Translations under genes and position numbers: made by a program
IMG/VR virus record: IMGVR_UViG_3300042914_002164
Location: 1-51,319 of that record
Reading direction: 5' to 3' (one strand)
From: a virus
DNA length: 51,319 nucleotides
In this document: positions 31,676 through 39,184 of the stretch, piece after piece
How the letters are laid out: every line of letters begins with the position of its first letter
How positions within the stretch are numbered: position 1 is the stretch's first letter
Notes under the pieces: model-generated
Seen by the model: only the letters and a program-made list of their open reading frames with translations
Databases searched by the model: none
Told to the model about the DNA's origin: nothing

Positions 31676-32302
31676 CTAGTTGTACAGCGCGGTGAAGCTC
31701 GAAAACACCGTCGTGCCCGCCGTGTAGGTGATGTAGGCACCATTCTCGAACATGATCCCCTCGTCAGGGATCACCACATCGCGCGTGCTGTTCGCCGAAG
31801 CAGGAGTCGGGACAGTCAACATTGCCGTCCCAGTCGCCCCGCCATTGCGGAACGGAAGTGTACCTGCGGTCGACGTGTGGATCAGGTACACCCCACGGAC
31901 CCGTGCCCGCCCAGCGTAGACCACGTCCAGCGAGTTGTTCGCCATGCCAACCGTGATCGCGCCCGCCGTGTTGGCGTCCACACTGACCTGCGTCACCGTG
32001 CGGAAGTACTTCGTGCCTGTGACCGTGGTCGTCGCAGGACCCGTGATCGACTCGGTCTGCACGTTCCCGTTGACGTCAGTTCCCGTCACCGTGAACGTCC
32101 GACCACTGTCCGCACCAGCAGACGTGATCGTGATAAGCCGCGCCGCAACAAACGTCGCAACGCCGCCAGAAGCCAGCGCACCGTTGATGGTCAGGTTCTG
32201 CACGCCACCTGCAGCCGGGGTCTGCGACTGGCAGACCCCGTCAGCGTCAGCAGCAGTCGTATCCGCCACGATGTACTTCGCCTTTACGTCAGATCCGGCC
32301 AT
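31676..32302 (-). CDS. Probable virion decoration protein
   Basis: This 208-residue Ser/Thr/Gly-rich beta protein has RLITITSAGADSGRTFTVTG, DVNGNVQTESITG and YFRTVTQVSV. Such patterns are seen in phage capsid-decoration or structural proteins. It is flanked by two others of the same kind. Precise function unknown. Confidence 0.68.
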   Translation of the reverse strand: MAGSDVKAKYIVADTTAADADGVCQSQTPAAGGVQNLTINGALASGGVATFVAARLITITSAGADSGRTFTVTGTDVNGNVQTESITGPATTTVTGTKYFRTVTQVSVDANTAGAITVGMANNSLDVVYAGRARVRGVYLIHTSTAGTLPFRNGGATGTAMLTVPTPASANSTRDVVIPDEGIMFENGAYITYTAGTTVFSSFTALYN

Positions 32303-32314
32303 TTGGCCCTCCTA

Positions 32315-32911
32315 TCAGGCGTAGCCGTAGATCTCGATCAGAAGACGACCCGCAGTGTAGGCAGCGTTCGACGTGCCTTGGCCAACCAGATAGAGGTACT
32401 GGTCCGCCGCGATGTCCGTGCCGAACGCCGTGGTGCCGAGTGACAGCGTTCCCGAGTTGATGATCTGCGTCTCGGTCAGGGTCGAGATCGCCACGTCCTC
32501 AACGCCCGTACCCTCGGTAGCCGAGTAGAGGTCGATGTCCGTGTCGCCGCCCGCAGGGGCCTCGAAGCAGGTCATCTTAACACCGAACACCGTGCCGTTG
32601 TCGGCCGTGGTGATGCGCGCGATGTACGCCACACCCGAGCCGTTCTTGCCGATGATGTCGCCCGCCGTGCCGCCAGACTGGAGGCCGGTCAGATCGATCA
32701 TGATCGAGGTGGTGACGATGCCGTTCTCGGTCTTCACCGAGGTCTCGTACACCGCAGCACTGCCCTCGATCCCCGCGCCGGTAGCGGCGGGATTGGCGAT
32801 GGCCGCGGCGCTCTTGCTGAGAACGGTGACAGTGCCCGTGGTAGCATTCGTGCTAATGGTCTGAAAGCCGTTCTGAGAACGGACGGGACCCGAGAAGGTC
32901 GTATTCGCCAT
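32315..32911 (-). CDS. Probable capsid-associated structural protein
   Basis: This 198-residue protein starts ANTTFSGPVRSQNGFQTI, a signature shared by structural proteins of many marine phages. SIMIDLTGLQSGGTAGDIIG and YLYLVGQGTSNAAYTAGRLL follow. It is the first gene after the homing endonuclease cassette. Its leader carries a hairpin (32937-32955), a candidate -10 (TATGAT, - strand) near 32969-32974, and GGAGA before the ATG. It may be a head decoration or vertex protein. Confidence 0.72.
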   Translation of the reverse strand: MANTTFSGPVRSQNGFQTISTNATTGTVTVLSKSAAAIANPAATGAGIEGSAAVYETSVKTENGIVTTSIMIDLTGLQSGGTAGDIIGKNGSGVAYIARITTADNGTVFGVKMTCFEAPAGGDTDIDLYSATEGTGVEDVAISTLTETQIINSGTLSLGTTAFGTDIAADQYLYLVGQGTSNAAYTAGRLLIEIYGYA

Positions 32912-32936
32912 GGATATCTCCTGTCGTGGCGAGTGT

Positions 32937-32955
32937 CAGCGGCACCATGCCGCTG
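32937..32955 (-). promoter_or_regulatory. Leader hairpin before structural gene
   Basis: CAGCGGCA and TGCCGCTG form a perfect 8-bp stem with a 3-nt loop in the 5' leader of the gene starting at 32911, between the upstream terminator and the ribosome binding site. A candidate -10 TATGAT (32969-32974, - strand) lies just upstream, without a good -35. The hairpin may stabilise the mRNA of this highly expressed gene; that is inference. Confidence 0.4.
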
Positions 32956-32986
32956 TCAGGGATGCCAAATCATACAACGCCGCATT

Positions 32987-33019
32987 GGAAAAAGAAAGGC
33001 CCCCGCTACGCAGGGGCCT
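32987..33019 (-). terminator. Intrinsic terminator after homing endonuclease
   Basis: On the - strand AGGCCCC pairs with GGGGCCT around a 9-nt loop and is followed by TTTCTTTTT, a standard rho-independent terminator. It lies 38 nt after the endonuclease stop and closes that cassette. The structural gene beyond it therefore needs read-through or its own promoter. Confidence 0.8.
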
Positions 33020-33056
33020 AGTTTACCAGACAGGGAGGTAGTGAGGGAAGAGTAGC

Positions 33057-33893
33057 CTAGACGTACTCAAAACGCCACCCCTTATATGGCCCCTTTGTCA
33101 GTGGTTTCCCGCTTCTAACTGACCGCAGTATCGTCGGCAAAAAGATCCCCAACTGTTCCTTGATCGCCGTCGTCCTCGGGTACACTGTGACCTCACCTTC
33201 CGGTGAAATCATCCTGACCGCCTGCCCCATCTTCGACTTCGACTCCTCGCTGTGGCTCCTGCCCGCCCAGTGCTGATTGCCCATCTGAGCCTCAGACAGC
33301 TTTCTCCGGTGCTCCTCAGAACGAACATGGCCCTTCGCGTTCTGGTTCCCCTTCAAGGAGGCAGACATTTTGGCTCTCGTTTCCTCGGATGGGATGAACT
33401 TACCCCCACGGCCCTCGGATAGCGCAGCGTGGACCTTGGCCTTGATCTTCTCTATCGTCTCGGGGCTGTGTTTACGGCCCGTGCGCGGGTCGGAGGTTTT
33501 CCACTGCTCAAGGGTAGCTTCGCGAAGCATTTGCTTTTGATCGTCAGTCAAACGCTTGCCAAAGCTTGGATGTTTTTCTGAAGGAACTCCGCGCCACGGC
33601 GCGCCAGATCTGTACCCGTGATTGTAGCAGTGCTCTTTTCCAACATGCTGCGACAGCCACCGGTCCTCCGCAGCCTGAAGTTCCGTCACGTCCACGACGT
33701 GCTCAATCACTTTAAACTCAAACGACGCTTCTCCATACTTGTTCCACGCCGCTTGAAGATGAGCGCAATGATGAGTGCCTGCTCGCAGTTTAGTGCGATG
33801 TGTTTTCCAGCGAACATACCGCTGAACAGTACTACCAACGTAGAATTTTCCGTTCAGCGTGTTTTTGATCCAGTAGATAACAGGTTCTTTCAT
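33057..33893 (-). CDS. GIY-YIG homing endonuclease with NUMOD3 repeats
   Basis: This 278-residue free-standing homing endonuclease is of the Seg/intron type. The N-terminal catalytic domain reads VIYWIKNTLNGKFYVGST (the GIY-YIG pair as IYW/FYVG), then RYVRWKTHRTKL with the catalytic Arg and the downstream Glu in AAEDRWL. The middle holds NUMOD3-type DNA-binding repeats (HPSFGKRLTDDQKQMLREA, RTGRKHSPETIEKIK, GHVRSEEHRRKLSEAQMG, GRSHSEESKSKMGQA). The C-terminal part looks like a NUMOD1/HTH module (TTAIKEQLGIFLPTILRSV). It has its own promoter and terminator and lies directly after the capsid gene. GGAGG precedes the ATG. Confidence 0.93.
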   Translation of the reverse strand: MKEPVIYWIKNTLNGKFYVGSTVQRYVRWKTHRTKLRAGTHHCAHLQAAWNKYGEASFEFKVIEHVVDVTELQAAEDRWLSQHVGKEHCYNHGYRSGAPWRGVPSEKHPSFGKRLTDDQKQMLREATLEQWKTSDPRTGRKHSPETIEKIKAKVHAALSEGRGGKFIPSEETRAKMSASLKGNQNAKGHVRSEEHRRKLSEAQMGNQHWAGRSHSEESKSKMGQAVRMISPEGEVTVYPRTTAIKEQLGIFLPTILRSVRSGKPLTKGPYKGWRFEYV

Positions 33894-33918
33894 CGATACA
33901 CCTCCAGCTTTCGATACA

Positions 33919-33946
33919 AGTATAGTTCTAAAAAACTAGACGTCAA
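33919..33946 (-). promoter_or_regulatory. Sigma70-like promoter for the homing endonuclease
   Basis: On the - strand TTGACG (33941-33946) and TATACT (33919-33924) are 16 bp apart, close to the bacterial consensus. The box lies just after the capsid-gene terminator and 25 nt before the endonuclease start, so the endonuclease is probably transcribed by the host polymerase independently of the late block. Confidence 0.75.
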
Positions 33947-33979
33947 GACAAAAGAAAACCCCCGCCGAAGCGGGGGTTT
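33947..33979 (-). terminator. Intrinsic terminator after major capsid gene
   Basis: On the - strand AAACCCCCGC and GCGGGGGTTT form a 10-bp stem around a TTCG tetraloop, followed by TTTTCTTTTG. It lies 23 nt after the capsid stop. Termination here would raise capsid transcript over downstream genes and isolates the endonuclease cassette. Confidence 0.88.
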
Positions 33980-34002
33980 ACCGGACCTAAGTCCTTGTTT
34001 TA

Positions 34003-34917
34003 TCAGGCAGCGCCAGAAGTTCCGAACACGCAACGCGGGTCAGAAAATCCGAAGCTGTAGCGTTCACGCGCTTTAAAGCGCATGTTGCCTGTGTCAAAAT
34101 CGGCCTCCATGTTCGTCGAGAGCGGGGTGCGCTCGAAGTGGATGAAGCCGCGGGGAGCATCCGTCTTAATGAAGAACGCGTCCGGATCGGTGAGGAAGTC
34201 GTTGACGACGTACCCTTCCGGGAGCATGCCCATCGAACGGATGGCGTTGATGTCATTGTCGGCGGTCCCAACGCGGAGGTTCGAAACCATCAGACGCTCG
34301 GCAACGAACTGGAGCTGCCGGGGGATGATGAGCTTCATGCCGCGAAGGGCGACCTTGAGACCACGCTCGTCCACGAAACCAGCGATGCTGATGAGCGCGT
34401 CCTCGAGCGAGGTCTCGTTCAGGTCAGCATCAACGGTCGGCTTGTTCGCGAACGAACCGCCGCTGGTCAGCGGGTGATCGGTGGCGCAGAGCGCCTTGCC
34501 GTCGCCACCAGCCGAAGCACCGCCCGTGAAGGCGTTGTTCAGGATGGCAGCAGCTTTCACCTGCTTGGTGTGGGCCATCGAGCGAGCGAGAGCGCGCGTG
34601 TAGCGACTGCCAAGGCGGTCGTACAGGTTGTCCTCAATGGCTTCCTCGGTGATCGAGAAGGCCAGCGCGATGGTCTCGTGGTTGTAACGCGCGGTGTACG
34701 CTTCCTGCGCGTCGTCGTAGTTGATCGCGGAACCTTCCTGCTTCAGGGGTGCGGTACCGAACCCGGCGAGCATAACCTCTTCCTCGAATGCACGATCCGA
34801 GGATTCGGTGGTGTAGATTTCCGCATGCTGGTTCTCGTACCGAGCGTACTCCATGCCGAAGAGGGCATTGAGGCCGGGTTCCAGCTCTTTCGCAAGTTGT
34901 GCGCGAGAGATAGCCAT
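34003..34917 (-). CDS. Major capsid protein (HK97-like fold)
   Basis: This 304-residue protein has an N-arm (SRAQLAKELEPGLNALFGME), YDDAQEAYTARYNHETIALA, FSITEEAIEDNLYDRLGSRY and MKLIIPRQLQFVAERLM, closing with ERYSFGFSDPRCVFG. The pattern fits the Mu gpT-type group of HK97-fold capsid proteins. Context agrees: a decoration-like protein, scaffold and GroES lie upstream and a strong terminator downstream. AAGGAGG is placed ideally before the ATG. No prohead-protease gene or obvious cleavage site is visible. Confidence 0.9.
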   Translation of the reverse strand: MAISRAQLAKELEPGLNALFGMEYARYENQHAEIYTTESSDRAFEEEVMLAGFGTAPLKQEGSAINYDDAQEAYTARYNHETIALAFSITEEAIEDNLYDRLGSRYTRALARSMAHTKQVKAAAILNNAFTGGASAGGDGKALCATDHPLTSGGSFANKPTVDADLNETSLEDALISIAGFVDERGLKVALRGMKLIIPRQLQFVAERLMVSNLRVGTADNDINAIRSMGMLPEGYVVNDFLTDPDAFFIKTDAPRGFIHFERTPLSTNMEADFDTGNMRFKARERYSFGFSDPRCVFGTSGAA

Positions 34918-34929
34918 TGTTCCGCCTCC

Positions 34930-35574
34930 TTAGACGCCAGTCGTCGAAACAGTGCCACCAGCAATCGACCCGTTGGGCGAGTTGTAGTGGTTGTTCAGAC
35001 GAACGATGACGGGGATACCAGCCACGGAGAAGTCCGAGTTCTCGGGATCCTCTTGGATACCCATGATACGGAGGTTCAGCGTGTTGGTGTCGGCAATCGT
35101 CTGCACGTCAAGCGTGGCGGACGAGATGCCAGTGATCGTCGAGCCAGACTGGGCACCGGCGAAGTTCGCGTTGGCGAACACCGCAGCACGCAGTTCGGCT
35201 TCAGTGTCCCACGACGTATTGACGTTCGACGTGGCGATCACAAAGGTCTGGAGCGGGTTGTCGTAGACGAACGCGCGGACCGGATAGAGCGAGTTTGCGC
35301 CCGAGCCAGGCCAGTAGTTCGACCACGTCTTCTTGCCGGTCGTGGACGAGATGTACTCGCAGCCCCAGAACACGCCAAGGATACCAACAGTGCCGCCAGA
35401 AGCCGCGCCCACACGGTCAATGAAACCGGTGGAAAGCGGGATCACAGGAGCGCCCTGATAGATCGCGTTGGTGTTCGTCGAAGCGATGCGGTACTCGGTC
35501 GTCCCCGTGCTGTTCGGCGCCGAGCCGACAACACCCACGGGGCGCAGACCGAAGGCAACATTGACGTTTGCCAT
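34930..35574 (-). CDS. Probable head decoration protein
   Basis: This 214-residue protein has VAFGLRPVGVVGSAPNSTGT, TEYRIASTNTNAIYQGAPVI and VGILGVFWGCEY. The family recurs next to the major capsid gene in many aquatic phages. It is beta-rich and Ser/Thr/Gly-rich. AAGGAG lies 7 nt before the ATG, suggesting high expression. It probably stabilises the capsid; no direct proof. Confidence 0.75.
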   Translation of the reverse strand: MANVNVAFGLRPVGVVGSAPNSTGTTEYRIASTNTNAIYQGAPVIPLSTGFIDRVGAASGGTVGILGVFWGCEYISSTTGKKTWSNYWPGSGANSLYPVRAFVYDNPLQTFVIATSNVNTSWDTEAELRAAVFANANFAGAQSGSTITGISSATLDVQTIADTNTLNLRIMGIQEDPENSDFSVAGIPVIVRLNNHYNSPNGSIAGGTVSTTGV

Positions 35575-35597
35575 GGTACTACTCCTTCAGGTTGACA

Positions 35598-36050
35598 CTA
35601 GGAGGCCCCACGGCCCCCAAACGAAACACGACTTCGCCGACTTTGACTGATCGGCATTGAAGGATGTTGCTCCTTCATCAGGTCCTCATCGACTGCAACC
35701 ATCTGTTCGCGGGCCCGGGTCCCGTAATACGCGGCTCTTTCGTTGGCTGTCTCGATAGGAATACGGCACAGCATCAGACCACCATTTCCGATGATCCCCG
35801 TGTACTTCCCTTCATCGATCACCGGAGCATGAAACTCCGGATACTCGTCAGCCCGAACGGGTTCCCAACCTTCCCGCAGCCTTTGATAGGCGTTGGTCTT
35901 GTCTTCTTCCCCACGGACTGCGACCCGAATCCAGCGATGCACATAGCCCGGAGGGGGCTTCGGGGCATCAAGGCGGCTGGGCGGTGCCCAAGGTTTGCGG
36001 CGCGAAGTAGTTTCGCGAGTTTCGCTTGCGCGAGGCGTTCTGTCGGTCAT
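35598..36050 (-). CDS. Hypothetical protein of capsid operon
   Basis: This 150-residue protein has a basic, disordered N-terminus, then PPPGYVHRWIRVAVRGEEDK, NAYQRLREGWEPVRADEYPE and GIIGNGGLMLCRIPIETANE. Proteins with this HRWIRV...REGWE...GGLML pattern sit between scaffold and capsid genes in other phages. Function is not known to me; an assembly-chaperone or minor capsid role is possible. GAAGGAG precedes the ATG. Confidence 0.7.
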   Translation of the reverse strand: MTDRTPRASETRETTSRRKPWAPPSRLDAPKPPPGYVHRWIRVAVRGEEDKTNAYQRLREGWEPVRADEYPEFHAPVIDEGKYTGIIGNGGLMLCRIPIETANERAAYYGTRAREQMVAVDEDLMKEQHPSMPISQSRRSRVSFGGRGAS

Positions 36051-36055
36051 GTCCC

Positions 36056-36907
36056 TTACTCCTTCACATACTTGGCGTATTCTTCGAGAGGAACGCCAAG
36101 TTTTTTCGCTATCGCGACTTGCGACGGAGTTAGCTTGACCGTCCTGCGCCCCGGCTTTGCCGTACTGCGGGATGCGGAAGCGCCTGCAGAGGCGACCTGA
36201 GGACTTCCACCCGTTTTGGCCGTCTGGAACTTCTGCGGAAACTCGCGCTGAAGTCGACGGTCGAGTTCATTGTAATACTCATCGGTGTTCGGGTCAAACC
36301 CTTCATCTTCGATGAGCTCGTGGTGAATCGCAAACGCCGCTGCGGTCAACAGGCGGTCGTTTCCGAACCACGAGTGCTTCTGTGCCCAACTCCGTGCCTT
36401 GGGGTCAGGCTCAACCTGCGGTGCTGCTTGCGGCGCGACAGGACGCTCTGTCGATGGTGCTTCTTGCACCACCCGCTGACGCTCTGCCTGAGCCTTGGCC
36501 ACAACTAGCCGCTGCTCCTCAACCGCGAGCCGAGACATCTGCTTCTGAATATCGGCCATCGCGTCCGCATCGTTGGCATCCCAAGCGGCCTTGTACTTGC
36601 GCTTGAGAGCCTCCTCTTCAGTCTTGATGCGGTTGCCGTACTCCTGCAGATACCCGGTATCCAACGATTGAACACGGGTCTTCAACTGCTGGTTCTCTTG
36701 GATCAGCTGTTGTGTGAGCCGAACAGCCTCTTCCTTGTCGCGCTGCTCGCGCCGATAACGCTCCGTCAGCTTGTTGATGCGCTCCCGCACACCCTTGCTG
36801 TAGGACTCAAGTTCATCGGACCCCGCAGCCGGTTTCTCGGTTTCCGGCTCAGGAGCAGATCCCGTTTCGAGCTCGGTTTCCTGCTCGATGGTGTTTTCCT
36901 CGGACAT
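36056..36907 (-). CDS. Probable capsid scaffolding protein
   Basis: This 283-residue protein has a very acidic N-terminus (SEENTIEQETELETGSAPEP), then a long heptad coiled coil (KGVRERINKLTERYRREQRD, EEAVRLTQQLIQENQQLKTR) and a basic C-terminus. Acidic-coil-basic is the usual scaffold layout, and the gene lies just upstream of the capsid genes. The ATG at 36907 is preferred to one at 36946 because GAGGAGG lies directly before it. Confidence 0.8.
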   Translation of the reverse strand: MSEENTIEQETELETGSAPEPETEKPAAGSDELESYSKGVRERINKLTERYRREQRDKEEAVRLTQQLIQENQQLKTRVQSLDTGYLQEYGNRIKTEEEALKRKYKAAWDANDADAMADIQKQMSRLAVEEQRLVVAKAQAERQRVVQEAPSTERPVAPQAAPQVEPDPKARSWAQKHSWFGNDRLLTAAAFAIHHELIEDEGFDPNTDEYYNELDRRLQREFPQKFQTAKTGGSPQVASAGASASRSTAKPGRRTVKLTPSQVAIAKKLGVPLEEYAKYVKE

Positions 36908-36917
36908 AGGTCCCTCC

Positions 36918-37391
36918 TCAAACGTGCTTGATGTCGTCGGGCTCAAGCAGCGTTGCGATCACCTCATCATCGTTGATGATGCGAACCTCACCGCCATCAA
37001 TCTTGAACCGCGAACCCGTGTACCGGCCAATGCAAATCCAGTCGCCTTGTCTGCACCAAGGCTCGGCATCAGGGCCGAACTTGTCCGGATCCTTGTACGC
37101 TTCTGGCCCCACGCGCAAAACGTAGGCCACAACCGTGGCGAGAGCTTCGCGCTCAACGACCTGATCGGGAAGAAACAAACCACCTTCGGTTTGTGACCTG
37201 CCCTTGTACGGCATGACCAGAATACGCCAGCCAGTAGGTTGAGGAAGTCTGTCAAGGAGGGCTTTGTCGAGAAGAGACGGGTCCAAGACGCGCTCTTCGG
37301 GCTTAACGTAAGCGGTCTCTACACTCGCCGCTTGACGTTCTTTTTCAACACTTTTGACAACGTGGTCAGGGAGATAAAGCCTCTTCACCAT
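36918..37391 (-). CDS. groES: GroES-like co-chaperonin
   Basis: This 157-residue protein has a Cpn10-type core from about residue 50: GWRILVMPYKGRSQTEGGLF (with the mobile-loop position QTEGGLFLPD), ATVVAYVLRVGPEAYKD, GDWICIGRYTGSRFKIDG and INDDEVIATL. An N-terminal extension of about 50 residues is specific to the phage. It probably partners host GroEL to fold the capsid protein, as T4 gp31 does. It is read together with scaffold and capsid. The start overlaps the small upstream gene by 26 nt. Confidence 0.88.
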   Translation of the reverse strand: MVKRLYLPDHVVKSVEKERQAASVETAYVKPEERVLDPSLLDKALLDRLPQPTGWRILVMPYKGRSQTEGGLFLPDQVVEREALATVVAYVLRVGPEAYKDPDKFGPDAEPWCRQGDWICIGRYTGSRFKIDGGEVRIINDDEVIATLLEPDDIKHV

Positions 37392-37578
37392 CTTGTGTCG
37401 TTCTCTCCAGCAGGGCTCTTAACTCTTCCCTGGCGAAGGAGACGCCCCGAATCTCCCCCACCACGAGTTTATACTGCTCCCAGTTTGACACGGATCCCGT
37501 GACAAGCGTAGTCGCGAGGTCCTCTTCGCGCTCACGGAGAACCTTGTACAGCTTTCTCGACAAGTCCACAACATCCAT
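37366..37578 (-). CDS. Small helical phage protein
   Basis: This 70-residue protein has VDLSRKLYKVLREREEDL, VSNWEQYKLVVGEIRGVSF and AREELRALLERT. Such short helical proteins with a W-x-Q-Y-x3-V-G-E-I-x-G motif are frequent in phage head modules. The ATG at 37578 overlaps the upstream stop (TAATG); the longer frame from 37638 is a shadow. Function unknown. Confidence 0.7.
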   Translation of the reverse strand: MDVVDLSRKLYKVLREREEDLATTLVTGSVSNWEQYKLVVGEIRGVSFAREELRALLERTTQDGEEALSP

Positions 37579-37955
37579 TAGAAGTATTCTCCGTAACTCT
37601 CTTGCAGGTTGGACGTAATCGGCCCACCTTTTACCCACGAGTCACATGTGTTCTTCGACATGCACACGAATTTCCACTTCTGGCAGTACCCCGTGTTGCC
37701 GGATTCGTCGCCAATACACTCCAGCATGTCGTCGCTCTGGTTGTACGCCGCGCAGCTTCCGCACACCTGATCCTGACGGAATGCCGCCCCCGGCTCAGGA
37801 GTCCTGTAGTTGGCATACTCAACCGCTTCTTCACGGTTCTCGTCGTTGACTTCAGGATCCTTGGTGGCAAGGGGGCACATCTCGCCCTCCTCATCCTCCT
37901 CGTACTTGTCGACTTCCATCTCCTCGTCGGGGAGAACCTTGATCTCAATGCGCAT
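37578..37955 (-). CDS. Cys-rich protein, possibly HiPIP-like Fe-S protein
   Basis: This 125-residue protein has a strongly acidic N-terminus followed by FRQDQVCGSCAAY, MLECIGDESG, TGYCQKW and two more cysteines (Cys65, 68, 80, 91, 98, 104). The spacing C-x2-C-x11-C-x10-C with Tyr and Trp around it resembles high-potential iron-sulfur proteins, where CxNC...C...GWC binds a 4Fe-4S cluster. Zinc binding is the main alternative. Related proteins exist in other phages with no known function. AGGAGAGG lies 6 nt before the ATG. Confidence 0.75.
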   Translation of the reverse strand: MRIEIKVLPDEEMEVDKYEEDEEGEMCPLATKDPEVNDENREEAVEYANYRTPEPGAAFRQDQVCGSCAAYNQSDDMLECIGDESGNTGYCQKWKFVCMSKNTCDSWVKGGPITSNLQESYGEYF

Positions 37956-37966
37956 GCCCGCCTCTC

Positions 37967-38521
37967 CTAGAACCCAAGGGAAGATGCGATCTTCCCGATC
38001 ACGGTCTTCTTGCCAACCATCGTCAGCGCCACCTCAAGCGTTTCTTGATTGCGGCGCAGCCAGCCCTTGCCAAACGTGTCAAAGGTCGACAGACCGCGGT
38101 AAAACTTCTCTCTAGCCGCGGCCATCGCTTCGATAATACGCTTGTCGTCCATTTTCTCAACTGCAGCAAGAGTTGCCGCGCCAATACCACCATCTGGTTC
38201 AACTCCAACGATACGTTGCAGGGCTTTTGCCGCACGTCCTGTGCCACTGTTGACGGCCCAATCAAAAACCGCCCAGTCCACACCACTGGGCAGGTCATCG
38301 CCTTTGACCTTGTCCCAGTACAACTTCTTGTACAACGGCGCTACGTCCTTGACAGTCAAGGCCTTCATTGCGTCCTTGCCCGCAGGCTTGCCAATCCACT
38401 CTTCCCAAACCTTGCGCGTGACACCAAGATTGGTCTCTCCGCCAGGATCCCTCGGGTGGTTGACGTAGCCACCTTCGTGCTTGAGGAGCATGGATAGACA
38501 TTCGTCAAAGTTTTCCTTCAC
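37967..38521 (-). CDS. Endolysin, GH108-type lysozyme
   Basis: This 184-residue muramidase has LLKHEGGYVNHPRDPGGETN with the catalytic Glu16 in HEGG, LGVTRKVWEEWIG, VDWAVFDWAVNSGTGRAAKA, and a C-terminal peptidoglycan-binding-like helix pair (GVEPDGGIGAATLAAV). The GH108 plus PG_binding_3 layout is standard for phage endolysins of this size. There is no signal peptide, so export needs a holin, expected among the adjacent membrane proteins. The start is GTG, set by GGAGG 5 nt upstream and a GTGA overlap. Confidence 0.93.
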   Translation of the reverse strand: MKENFDECLSMLLKHEGGYVNHPRDPGGETNLGVTRKVWEEWIGKPAGKDAMKALTVKDVAPLYKKLYWDKVKGDDLPSGVDWAVFDWAVNSGTGRAAKALQRIVGVEPDGGIGAATLAAVEKMDDKRIIEAMAAAREKFYRGLSTFDTFGKGWLRRNQETLEVALTMVGKKTVIGKIASSLGF

Positions 38522-38856
38522 TTACGCCTCCTGAACAGACCAAGAAACCCTCGCATCATCTCTTGCGGCGAGGGCAGTACCCAGCCAACAACCAAAGCAA
38601 CCCATACCCAGATGGGTATATCTTCGACGTTGTTGATCGTAACAGACTCCACCGAAGCGGCCTCTACCTGTTTGCTCTCGGTGATGATGTCCCTTCCCGC
38701 TTCCGTCCTTTGCTGATTGGCGACAACCTGCTGAGTGTTTTCCTTCCCAGCTTGGACATTGGCCGCAACATTCGGACCGCCACCTCCGAGCATGCCAAGA
38801 GGCAGCGCGCCGCAGCCCGCAATCAACAGGAAAAGGACGAGAAGACTACTCCTCAT
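38518..38856 (-). CDS. Candidate unimolecular spanin (lipoprotein with C-terminal TM)
   Basis: This 112-residue protein has a signal peptide ending in a lipobox (LLIAGC, Cys15), a periplasmic linker of about 60 residues (NVQAGKENTQQVVANQQRTE) and a C-terminal membrane span IPIWVWVALVVGWVLPS (80-96) followed by a basic tail. A lipid-anchored N-terminus and inner-membrane C-terminus is the u-spanin layout of phage T1 gp11, which joins outer and inner membranes during lysis. It lies next to the endolysin. The ATG at 38856 overlaps the upstream stop; the longer frame spoils the signal peptide. A tail-type holin is the alternative. Confidence 0.72.
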   Translation of the reverse strand: MRSSLLVLFLLIAGCGALPLGMLGGGGPNVAANVQAGKENTQQVVANQQRTEAGRDIITESKQVEAASVESVTINNVEDIPIWVWVALVVGWVLPSPQEMMRGFLGLFRRRK

Positions 38857-39184
38857 GCCCGTTCTCTCGGGTACGGACATAGGCGCTTGCGCCCATGAAT
38901 GCGGCAACCACCGCTGCTTGCGCCGTGTAAAACATGGTCATCAAACCGTTGACGGCCTCAACACGCTCCGTACTGATGATCGGCAACAGCATCATGACCG
39001 TCAAAACGACCATGGACCCCATGGCAACCCACGCCATGTGTCGCTGTTGGTCCTGCTGCTTGTCCCAGTTGTCAATTCTCAGCAGTTTCTCGTGACGGTT
39101 GATTTCACCGTTCGTGACCGTCCCGTCACCGTCCAGATCGGCCTCGTCAAGCACGCTATTCGGCTCAAGTCGTTTCGGAGTCAT
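38846..39184 (-). CDS. Two-span membrane protein with EF-hand loop, holin candidate
   Basis: This 112-residue protein carries a perfect EF-hand calcium loop DLDGDGTVTNGE (16-27) on its soluble N-terminus. Two membrane segments follow, about 51-72 (MAWVAMGSMVVLTVMMLLPI) and 84-103 (MFYTAQAAVVAAFMGASAYV), then a charged C-tail. The position between other membrane proteins and the endolysin suggests a holin or a holin regulator. The EF-hand implies divalent-ion binding; no test is possible here. The ATG at 39184 overlaps the upstream stop (ATGA) and has GGAGAA 7 nt upstream. Confidence 0.75.
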   Translation of the reverse strand: MTPKRLEPNSVLDEADLDGDGTVTNGEINRHEKLLRIDNWDKQQDQQRHMAWVAMGSMVVLTVMMLLPIISTERVEAVNGLMTMFYTAQAAVVAAFMGASAYVRTRENGHEE

